Source of the DNA: Acidovorax sp. 106
Lineage (GTDB): Bacteria; Pseudomonadota; Gammaproteobacteria; Burkholderiales; Burkholderiaceae_C
Assembly (NCBI RefSeq): GCF_003663825.1
Contig: NZ_RCCC01000001.1
Coordinates: 2,984,501 to 3,048,500 of the forward strand
Length of the DNA: 64,000 nucleotides
Direction: 5' to 3'
The stretch's first letter is position 1; the number at the start of each line of letters is the position of its first letter. The translations under genes were made by a program, and so were the position numbers. The notes beneath the pieces are model-generated. The model saw only the letters and a list, made by a program, of their open reading frames with translations, did no database searches and was not told the origin of the DNA. Of the stretch, positions 32,971-39,818 are shown in pieces.

Positions 32971-33765
32971 GTGACACCCCGCCCGCGTGCACACCGTGTG
33001 CTTTTTGTTCTCATCACCCTGGCTGCCTTGGTGGGCATTGGGGTCACTGCGTCGCTAGGGCGCTGGCAATTGGGGCGTGCGGCTGAGAAGCTTGCCTACC
33101 AGGCCATCTTGGAGGCCCGTGCCGCCATGCCCGGGCTGGACGGCCAGGCCTTGCGTGACAAGTTGGGGGAGGGCGGGGCGATGGCTGCAGACGCAGAGGC
33201 ACTGCTGCACCGCGCGGTGACGCTGCAAGGCCGGTGGCTGCCTGAGCACACGGTGTACCTGGACAACCGCCAGATGCAAGGCCGCCCAGGCTTTTATGTG
33301 GTGACGCCGTTGTTGTTGCCCGATGAAAAAACCGTGGTCCTGGTACAGCGTGGCTGGGTGGCCCGCAATTTCCAAGATCGCACCCAGGTGCCCAGGATAG
33401 ACGCTCCAACAGGGCCGGTGCAAGTGCAAGGCCGTGTGGCGGCCTTGCCTTCGCGCTTGTACGAATTCGTTGCGGGGGATAGCGCTCAGGGGTCTTCCCG
33501 CATCCGGCAAAATCTCGACTTGGTGGCCATGGGTGCAGAGGTGCAGCGGCCCATTCTCACGCTCTCGGTGGTTCAGTTGGGTGATGCCAGCGAGGGCCTG
33601 TTGCGCGACTGGCCTGTGGTCTCGTCGGGCGTCGATAAACACTATGGTTACGCATTTCAATGGTTCGGGCTTTGCGGCCTGATTGCACTCCTTTATGTCT
33701 GGTTCCAAATCGTCCGACGCTTCTTTCGCCCACGCCGCCAGCGTGCCCCCAGCGGTGGCGGCTGA
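32971..33765 (+). CDS. SURF1-family cytochrome oxidase assembly protein
   Basis: The start is GTG at 32971 and gives 264 residues. The protein has an N-terminal helix, the motif SLGRWQLGRAAEK, a periplasmic domain with PGFYVVTPLLL and VLVQRGWVARNF, and a C-terminal helix after HYGYAFQWFGLCGL. SURF1 proteins help insert heme a into subunit I. An upstream open frame exists but overlaps the repeat and DUF2909 antisense. It overlaps the next gene by 71 bp, suggesting coupled translation. Confidence 0.93.
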   Translation: MTPRPRAHRVLFVLITLAALVGIGVTASLGRWQLGRAAEKLAYQAILEARAAMPGLDGQALRDKLGEGGAMAADAEALLHRAVTLQGRWLPEHTVYLDNRQMQGRPGFYVVTPLLLPDEKTVVLVQRGWVARNFQDRTQVPRIDAPTGPVQVQGRVAALPSRLYEFVAGDSAQGSSRIRQNLDLVAMGAEVQRPILTLSVVQLGDASEGLLRDWPVVSSGVDKHYGYAFQWFGLCGLIALLYVWFQIVRRFFRPRRQRAPSGGG

Positions 33766-34438
33766 GCACCCTTTGGGTCTGACCATCCACACGCTGCCCG
33801 AAGCGGGCGGGGCCATGGATGCTGCGCAGCGCACCCGCCATGGGCGCTGGAAGATGCTGGCGGTCATGCTTATTTGCGCGGCTCCGGTCATTGCGTCTTA
33901 CTTCACCTATTACGTCATTCGACCGGAGGGGCGCAAGAACTATGGCGAGCTGATCGAACCCCAGCGCCCCATGCCCGCATTGCCCACGACGGCGCTGGAT
34001 GGCAGCCCAGGCACGTTGCCAGACCTCAAGGGCCAGTGGCTGCTGGTGAGCGTGGCAGGCAGCCAATGCGATGCAGACTGCCAAAAGCACCTGTACCTGC
34101 AGCGCCAGTTGCGTGAGAGCTTGGGCCGCGAAAAGGACCGGATGGACTGGGTGTGGCTGGTCACAGATGGACAGGCTCCACCCACAGCGCTGGCCCCGGC
34201 CCTCCAGCAGGCACAGGTGCGCCGTGTAGACGGCACTGCGCTGGCCCAGTGGCTGGCGCCCGCACCGGGGCATACGCTGCCTGAGCACCTCTATGTGGTC
34301 GATCCCCAAGGGAACTGGATGATGCGCTTCCCCGCCTCCATGGATGCCGCGGGCGCAGCCAAAGCCAAAAAAGACCTGGAGCGCTTGCTGCGTGCATCGG
34401 CCTCGTGGGACGAGCCCGGCCGCCCCGGAAAGCCCTGA
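33695..34438 (+). CDS. Membrane-anchored thioredoxin-like protein of the cox cluster
   Basis: The protein has 247 residues. A polar N-terminal region of about 50 residues is followed by one transmembrane helix (about 52-74) and a periplasmic domain that looks like a reduced SCO/thioredoxin fold: LKGQWLLVSVAGSQCDADC with Cys125 and Cys129 (CxxxC), and LYVVDPQGNWMMRFP. The cysteine spacing equals that of SCO copper chaperones, but I see no clear partner His. It sits between surf1 and ctaA and is presumably an oxidase-assembly factor. The start at 33695 lies inside the surf1 reading frame. Confidence 0.75.
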   Translation: MSGSKSSDASFAHAASVPPAVAAEHPLGLTIHTLPEAGGAMDAAQRTRHGRWKMLAVMLICAAPVIASYFTYYVIRPEGRKNYGELIEPQRPMPALPTTALDGSPGTLPDLKGQWLLVSVAGSQCDADCQKHLYLQRQLRESLGREKDRMDWVWLVTDGQAPPTALAPALQQAQVRRVDGTALAQWLAPAPGHTLPEHLYVVDPQGNWMMRFPASMDAAGAAKAKKDLERLLRASASWDEPGRPGKP

Positions 34439-34439
34439 C

Positions 34440-35636
34440 ATGGATGCCCAACCGCTGTACGACCTGGCTCCGCTGACAAGGCTCATGCTGCTGGGCTTGT
34501 TGATTGCCCTGGGGCCCCTGGCCTGGGTGCGCTGGCGCAACCGTGGCGCATCACCCATGCGCCGCCTGCAAGCCTTGACGGTGCTCACCCTGTTCTTGAC
34601 CTTTGATTTGGTGTTGTTTGGTGCCTTCACGCGCCTCACCGATTCGGGCCTGGGTTGTCCTGACTGGCCTGGCTGCTACGGCAGCGCCAGCCCGGTGGGG
34701 GCCCAAGCAGAAATCACTGCAGCCCAAGATGCCATGCCCACTGGGCCAGTCACCCACCGCAAGGCCTGGGTTGAGATGATCCACCGCTACCTGGCCACTG
34801 GGGTGGGCGTGTTGATCATTGCCATGACGGCTTCCGCCTGGGTGCAGCACCGTGCGTGGCGGCGTGCCCAGGCATCTACGGACCACGCGGGGCCCGCGCC
34901 TGGGGGCAGCCCGTGGTGGCCTACCTTCACTTTGCTGTGGGTGTGCCTGCAAGGGGCTTTTGGTGCGCTCACGGTCACCATGAAGTTGTTTCCCGCCATC
35001 GTCACCTTGCACCTGGTCGGTGGCTTGGTGCTGCTGGCCTTGCTGTGTGTGCAGGCCGTGCAGCACACGCGTGCAGCGCAGGGCGTGGCAAGGGTGGACT
35101 TGTCCGGGCCGCTGCGTGCCGGGCTGTGGGCCACGGCCGCGCTGGTGTCTGCCCAGGTGGTGCTCGGGGGCTGGGTCAGCACCAACTACGCCGTGCTGGC
35201 CTGCACCACCTTCCCCACCTGCCAGGGCAGTTGGTGGCCAGCCATGGATTTTGCGCAGGGCTTTGAGGTGTGGCGCGAGCTGGGCCTGCTCCAAGACGGC
35301 TCCCACATCAGTTTTGCGGGGCTCACGGCCATCCACTATGTGCACCGTCTGATGGCCTACGTGGTGCTGGCGGCCTTGGTGTGGCTGGCCTTGCGGTTGC
35401 GCCGCGTTGCTGCGCTGCGGACCCAGGCGCATTGGCTGGCAGGGTTGGCTGCGCTGCAGCTGGCCACCGGCCTGTCTAACGTGGTGCTGGGGTGGCCTTT
35501 GGTGGCTGCTGTTTTGCACACTGGCGGCGCTGCGGCGCTGGTGGTGGTTTTGACTTGGGCCCTTGCAGCCAGCCGTGCTGCAGTGGGCCAGCCTGAGATG
35601 TCTGCGCCATTGCGCGCGCCGAGAGTGATTGCATGA
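34440..35636 (+). CDS. ctaA: Heme A synthase (CtaA, COX15-like)
   Basis: The 398-residue membrane protein has eight helices. Paired His ligands in [13 protein letters not shown] and in [15 protein letters not shown] bind heme, and the motif [21 protein letters not shown] near residue 65-85 contains the conserved Cys pair of COX15/CtaA. It oxidises heme O to heme A. The start at 34440 is one base after the previous stop; the end overlaps ctaB by four bases. Confidence 0.95.
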   Translation: MDAQPLYDLAPLTRLMLLGLLIALGPLAWVRWRNRGASPMRRLQALTVLTLFLTFDLVLFGAFTRLTDSGLGCPDWPGCYGSASPVGAQAEITAAQDAMPTGPVTHRKAWVEMIHRYLATGVGVLIIAMTASAWVQHRAWRRAQASTDHAGPAPGGSPWWPTFTLLWVCLQGAFGALTVTMKLFPAIVTLHLVGGLVLLALLCVQAVQHTRAAQGVARVDLSGPLRAGLWATAALVSAQVVLGGWVSTNYAVLACTTFPTCQGSWWPAMDFAQGFEVWRELGLLQDGSHISFAGLTAIHYVHRLMAYVVLAALVWLALRLRRVAALRTQAHWLAGLAALQLATGLSNVVLGWPLVAAVLHTGGAAALVVVLTWALAASRAAVGQPEMSAPLRAPRVIA

Positions 35637-36526
35637 GTGTTGCTGCCGTTTCCCCCCCTTCGCGATTCGCGCAGTTTTACGCGCTGACCAAGCCGCGCGT
35701 GGTGCAGTTGATTGTGTTTTGCGCCCTGATCGGCATGGTGCTGGCGGTGCCCGGCCTGCCCAGTGGCGCGCAATTGGGCACCATGGCACTGGCCTGTGTG
35801 GGCATCTGGCTGGTGGCCGGGGCCGCCGCAGCGTTCAACTGCATCGTGGAGCAAGGCATTGATGCCAAGATGAAGCGCACCGCCTGGCGCCCCACCGCCA
35901 AGGGCGAGTTGTCCAATCAGCAAACCCTGCTGTTCTCTGCGGTGCTGTGCGCTGCGGGTTCGGTGCTGCTGTATGTGTGGATCAACCCGTTGACCATGTG
36001 GCTCACCTTTGCCACCTTCGTGGGCTATGCCGTGATCTACACCGTGATCCTCAAGCCGCTGACGCCGCAGAACATCGTGATTGGCGGCGCGTCGGGCGCC
36101 ATGCCGCCGGTGTTGGGTTGGTCGTCCCTTACGGGGGATGTGGGGCCCGAGGCCTTGATCCTGTTTCTCATCATCTTTTTGTGGACACCCCCGCACTTCT
36201 GGGCGCTGGCCTTGTACCGGGTGGAGGACTACCGCAAGTCTGGCCTGCCCATGCTGCCCGTCACCCATGGCAACGAGTTCACGCGGCTGCAGGTGTTTCT
36301 GTACACGCTGATCTTGTTTGCTGGCTGCCTCATGCCGTTTGTGTACGGCATGAGTTCCTGGATTTACCTGGCCTTTGCCGTGGTGCTGAGTGCCGGGTTC
36401 TGTGGCTACGGCTTTGCGCTGTGGCGCAATTACTCGGATGCCTTGGCCCGCAAGACCTTCCGCTTTTCCCTGATCCACCTGAGCGTGCTGTTTGCCGCTC
36501 TGCTGGTGGACCACTACGTGATGTGA
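35633..36526 (+). CDS. ctaB: Protoheme IX farnesyltransferase (heme O synthase)
   Basis: The 297-residue UbiA-type prenyltransferase has nine helices. The first Asp-rich-equivalent motif [19 protein letters not shown], the [19 protein letters not shown] segment and the loop [19 protein letters not shown] are diagnostic of CyoE/CtaB. It attaches farnesyl to heme B, giving heme O for CtaA. It is coupled to ctaA through an ATGA overlap and followed three bases later by the SCO gene. Confidence 0.96.
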   Translation: MSVAAVSPPSRFAQFYALTKPRVVQLIVFCALIGMVLAVPGLPSGAQLGTMALACVGIWLVAGAAAAFNCIVEQGIDAKMKRTAWRPTAKGELSNQQTLLFSAVLCAAGSVLLYVWINPLTMWLTFATFVGYAVIYTVILKPLTPQNIVIGGASGAMPPVLGWSSLTGDVGPEALILFLIIFLWTPPHFWALALYRVEDYRKSGLPMLPVTHGNEFTRLQVFLYTLILFAGCLMPFVYGMSSWIYLAFAVVLSAGFCGYGFALWRNYSDALARKTFRFSLIHLSVLFAALLVDHYVM

Positions 36527-36529
36527 CCC

Positions 36530-37141
36530 ATGCAAAAACGAAATGCTATAAAAGTAATAGCTGCTAGCGCTTTATTGGTAAGCGCTACAGCACTTTTTTC
36601 TGCTTGCGCTGAGAAGAAGGCCGAGTTCAAGGGGGTAGATATCACCGGTGCTGAGTACGCCCGTGACCTGCCCCTGACCGACCACAACGGCCAGCCGCGC
36701 CACCTCAAAGACTTCACAGGCAAGGTGGTGGTGGTGTTTTTCGGGTTCACCCAGTGCCCGGACGTGTGCCCCACCTCGATGCAGGAGCTGGCTGAGGTCA
36801 AGCGCACCCTGGGTGCAGATGGGGAACGCCTGCAAGGCATCTTCGTGACCGTAGACCCCGAGCGCGACACCGCCGAAGTGCTCAAGGCCTACATGGCCAA
36901 CTTTGACCCCACCTTCCTGGCGCTGCGCGGCAATGCGCAAGAACTGGCCGCTGTGGCCAAGGACTTCAAGATCTACTACAAGAAGGTGGATGGCAAGACG
37001 CCCACCAGCTACACCATGGACCACTCGGCCGGCAGCTACGTGTATGACACGGCAGGTCGCCTGCGCGTGTACCACCGCTACGGCAGCGGCGCAGCCGCCC
37101 TGGTGGCGGATGTGGCCACTTTGCTCAAAGAGTCGAAGTAG
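36530..37141 (+). CDS. SCO1/SenC-family copper chaperone lipoprotein
   Basis: The 203-residue protein has a lipoprotein signal peptide with lipobox LFSAC (Cys26). The thioredoxin-like SCO domain has copper ligands Cys76 and Cys80 (FTQCPDVCPTSM) and His165 (TMDHSAGSYV). It delivers copper to the CuA site of subunit II in the periplasm. The DNA encoding residues 6-24 is a copy of the dispersed AGCGCTT repeat, so the signal peptide seems to have been built from that repeat. It ends the ctaA-ctaB-sco unit. Confidence 0.95.
   Translation: MQKRNAIKVIAASALLVSATALFSACAEKKAEFKGVDITGAEYARDLPLTDHNGQPRHLKDFTGKVVVVFFGFTQCPDVCPTSMQELAEVKRTLGADGERLQGIFVTVDPERDTAEVLKAYMANFDPTFLALRGNAQELAAVAKDFKIYYKKVDGKTPTSYTMDHSAGSYVYDTAGRLRVYHRYGSGAAALVADVATLLKESK
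36545..36599 (+). repeat. Dispersed AGCGCTT-type repeat, copy E, inside the SCO signal peptide
   Basis: The sequence runs GCTATAAAAGTAATAGCTGC, then TAGCGCTTTATTGGTAAGCGCTA, then GCACTTTTTT. It preserves the full dyad and ends of the family and is read in frame as part of the signal peptide of the SCO lipoprotein. Confidence 0.8.
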
Positions 37142-37212
37142 GGCGGGAGTAGGTTGGTACAGCGTCGGTAACGGGGCCCGCCTATCGGCATGGCCCCACC
37201 GGACTACCGCAC

Positions 37213-38226
37213 TCAATCCGCCTTGATGCCCCGCTGGGCAATGATCTGCCCCAGGCTGGCTGTGTCCGCTTTGATGCGGTTGGCCAGCCCCTCAGGGGAC
37301 GTGCCGGCCACTTGCCAGCCTTGCTGGAACAGCTTGGCCCGCACATCCGGGGTGCGTGCAATCTCTGCCAGCACGGTGGCCAGCCGCACTTGCAGGTGCT
37401 TGGGCATGGTGGCAGGGGCGGCAAAAGCATTCCAAATTTCCAGCTCAAAGCCCTGGATGCCCGCCTCGCTCAGGCTGGGTACATCGGGCGCCAGCGCGCT
37501 GCGGCCTGCCGATGTCACCCCAATCGCCCGCAGCTTGCCTGCCTTGACTTGCGCCTGCGCCAGCGCCGGGGGCAGCAGCGCCATCTGCAGTTGCCCGCCC
37601 AGCATGGCGGTGGCCACCTGTGGGTAGCCTGCATAGGGCACATGCACCGGGTTGATGCCGCTGCGCGCCTTCAGCAGCTCTGTGCCAATGTGGCCCACTG
37701 TGCCCACGCCCGGCGTGCCGTAGCTCCATTTGTCGCCTGCGCTGCGTGCTGCGGCCATGAACTCGCGGGCGTCGGCGGTGGCCGACACTCCGGGCTGGCT
37801 CAGCGGTACGGTCAGCACCAGGGGCGATGTGCCCACCAGCGTCAGCGGTGCCAAGTCCTTTTGCGGGTCATAGGGCACGGCGGCATTGATCAGCTTGGCA
37901 ATCGTCATGTTGCCATTGATCATCAAGCCAATCGTGTGGTCATCCCGCGCCTTGGCCACCGCATCGGCCCCAATGTTGCCGCCTGCGCCCACCTTGTTTT
38001 CCACCAGCACCGGCTGCCCCAATGCCTTGGACAAAGGCTCAGAAAAAGTGCGAGCCGTCAGGTCGGGCGAAGAGCCCGGCGGGAAGCCGACCACAATCTT
38101 CAGCGGTTTGGTAGGCCAGGGGGCCTGGCTCGCAACGGCAGGGGACTTTTGGGCCAGAGCCCAAGACGAAGTCAATGCCGTCAACGCCAGGACAACGGCA
38201 CTGCGGCGAGAGAACACGGGATGCAT
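37213..38226 (-). CDS. Bug-family tripartite tricarboxylate transporter receptor
   Basis: The 337-residue periplasmic protein has a signal peptide (about residues 1-25, ending SSWALAQ). The Bug/TctC pattern is clear: WPTKPLKIVVGFPPGSSPDLTAR, then LVENKVGAGGNIGADAVAKA and DGHTI-like DDHTIGLMING. These extracytoplasmic binders are hugely expanded in Comamonadaceae and Bordetella and bind small carboxylates. No tctAB permease genes are adjacent, so it is an orphan receptor. It converges with the SCO gene. Confidence 0.93.
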   Translation of the reverse strand: MHPVFSRRSAVVLALTALTSSWALAQKSPAVASQAPWPTKPLKIVVGFPPGSSPDLTARTFSEPLSKALGQPVLVENKVGAGGNIGADAVAKARDDHTIGLMINGNMTIAKLINAAVPYDPQKDLAPLTLVGTSPLVLTVPLSQPGVSATADAREFMAAARSAGDKWSYGTPGVGTVGHIGTELLKARSGINPVHVPYAGYPQVATAMLGGQLQMALLPPALAQAQVKAGKLRAIGVTSAGRSALAPDVPSLSEAGIQGFELEIWNAFAAPATMPKHLQVRLATVLAEIARTPDVRAKLFQQGWQVAGTSPEGLANRIKADTASLGQIIAQRGIKAD

Positions 38227-38281
38227 GGGGCTCCTTCAAAGGTGTATGAACGTGCGGCACACGGCAAAGCGCTTTCACCCC

Positions 38282-38372
38282 GCAAAAAGAAAAGCCCGCC
38301 AAATCTGTTGACTTGCTTGCGAAGCCACCACGCAGGGGCATCACACTCAGCATCAACAGGTTCCTGGCGGGC
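38282..38372 (-). terminator. Long structured hairpin and terminator after rpoH, possible small RNA
   Basis: On the minus strand, downstream of rpoH, GCCCGCCA (38372-38365) pairs with TGGCGGGC (38301-38294), and CTGTTGA/TCAACAG pairs inside it, enclosing a further region of about 40 nt. A TTTTCTTTTT tract follows directly. This is an intrinsic terminator with an unusually long 79-nt hairpin. It may also be released as a stable RNA. Confidence 0.7.
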
Positions 38373-38458
38373 CCTGTGTGGGGTTTATCGGCAAGGCTCG
38401 CAAATGGTAGCGCGGCTGCACGCCCGGTTGCGCCCCATTTGCACCTTGCTTCAACGGC

Positions 38459-39400
38459 TTAGGCGGGTTCCGTCAAAGCCTTCTTCATTTTCTTCATCGC
38501 AGCCACTTCAATTTGCCGAATGCGTTCAGCGCTCACGCCGTACACCGCTGCCAGTTCGTGCAGCGTCATCCCGCCTGAGCCATCGTCGTTCACCTTCAGC
38601 CAGCGCTCTTCCACAATACGGCGGCTGCGCTCGTCCAAGCTGGCCAGCGCATTGGCAATACCGTCAGACGCCAGCACATCGCGCTGGCGCGACTCAATCA
38701 TGGCCGTGGGCTCATGCGAGGCATCGGCCAAGTACGCAATCGGGCCAAAGGCCTGCTCGCTGTCGTCCGAAGGGGTGGGGTCCAGCAGCACATCGCCACC
38801 CGACATGCGCGTTTCCATTTCAATGACTTCTTCGCGCTTCACGTTCAACTGCGCTGCCACCACATCGATTTCGTGGTCAGACAGCGTGTCGCGGTGCGTG
38901 GCAGCATCGGCTGCGCTGGCATCGGCCTTGAAGCCCTGCTTCATCGAGCGCAGATTGAAAAACAGCTTGCGTTGGGCCTTGGTGGTCGCCACCTTGACCA
39001 TGCGCCAGTTTTTCAGAATGTATTCATGGATCTCCGCCTTGATCCAGTGCATAGCGTAGCTCACCAGCCGAACGCCCTGGTCAGGGTCAAAACGCTTGAC
39101 GGCCTTCATCAGGCCTACGTTACCTTCCTGGATCAGATCGCCATGGGGCAACCCGTACCCCAGGTACTGGCGTGAAATGGAAACTACCAAGCGCAGGTGC
39201 GACATCACCAGGCGGCCCGCAGCGTCCACATCGTTGTTTTCTTTGAGTTGGCGGGCGTACGTCTGCTCTTCTTCCTGCGTCAGCAGGGGCAGGCGATTGA
39301 CCGCCGAAATGTAGGCGTCCAAGTTGCCCAGGGCCGGTACCAGCGCCCAGGGGCTGGTGGGTGTCACAGCAGTGATTGCGGTTCCAGATGAGTGTGTCAT
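38459..39400 (-). CDS. rpoH: RNA polymerase heat-shock sigma factor RpoH (sigma-32)
   Basis: The 313-residue sigma factor has region 2 with the RpoH motif LIQEGNVGLMKAVKRFDPDQGVRLVSYAMHWIKAEIHEYILKNW and the RpoH box-like QRKLFFNLR directly after, and a region 4 HTH (LHELAAVYGVSAERIRQIEVAAMKKMKKAL). These place it in the sigma-32 class with confidence. It has a perfect CIRCE element 31 bp upstream, so HrcA probably represses it and links the two heat-shock regulons. A long hairpin terminator follows it. Confidence 0.97.
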   Translation of the reverse strand: MTHSSGTAITAVTPTSPWALVPALGNLDAYISAVNRLPLLTQEEEQTYARQLKENNDVDAAGRLVMSHLRLVVSISRQYLGYGLPHGDLIQEGNVGLMKAVKRFDPDQGVRLVSYAMHWIKAEIHEYILKNWRMVKVATTKAQRKLFFNLRSMKQGFKADASAADAATHRDTLSDHEIDVVAAQLNVKREEVIEMETRMSGGDVLLDPTPSDDSEQAFGPIAYLADASHEPTAMIESRQRDVLASDGIANALASLDERSRRIVEERWLKVNDDGSGGMTLHELAAVYGVSAERIRQIEVAAMKKMKKALTEPA

Positions 39401-39430
39401 GCCGGGAATCCTTTCCTCAATGGCATCATG

Positions 39431-39457
39431 TTAGCACTCTGCTAGATAGAGTGCTAA
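39431..39457 (-). promoter_or_regulatory. Perfect CIRCE element (HrcA operator) upstream of rpoH
   Basis: The sequence is TTAGCACTC, nine bases, then GAGTGCTAA, the exact CIRCE consensus, ending 31 bp before the rpoH start codon. HrcA bound here would block rpoH transcription until heat shock. It lies about 360 bp from the divergent PHP-SMC gene. Confidence 0.93.
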
Positions 39458-39818
39458 AGCCAAAGTTCCCGCCCGCAGCTGGTATATGGGATTGCGGCGA
39501 AGGTGTCGATGTTGTTGTCGATGCTGTCGATGTTCACTGTATCTTGAACTTTTTCCACTGAACTTTGAACTGGCGCAGTATCGGTTTTGACTGACGCGTC
39601 GCCTCTTCGGCCGTCAGGGGCTGGTCTCAGACATGTGCCTAAATGCGTGCTTTAGACTGGTTTCAGTCAGTCGCCCGCCTTGGCTTTTACGGGCGGTCTT
39701 AGCCAGTAGAGATCCTCTGGGCGCTGAATCTGCCAGACTGTCCACTGAGGAACGTCGGCGGGTGAATCGGCCTAGGCATCCGGCGACTTCGCTCTGCCGA
39801 ATGAATCAGGGAGGAGAT
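39458..39818. other. 361-bp gap between the rpoH operator and the PHP-SMC gene
   Basis: There is no gene that I can support; a frame open to 39633 upstream of the next gene has no recognisable protein character. It contains the direct repeats TGTCGATG at 39504, 39516 and 39525, a short stem GCCCGCC...GGGCGG near 39670-39706, and the promoter or promoters of the divergent gene. Composition is intermediate between core and accessory DNA. Confidence 0.5.

Noticed and set aside
38039..38356. 105-codon minus-strand frame starting in the hairpin after rpoH
   Set aside because: It covers the hairpin and then the antisense or other frame of the Bug gene start. The residues MLSVMPLRGG fall in the hairpin and have no ribosome site.
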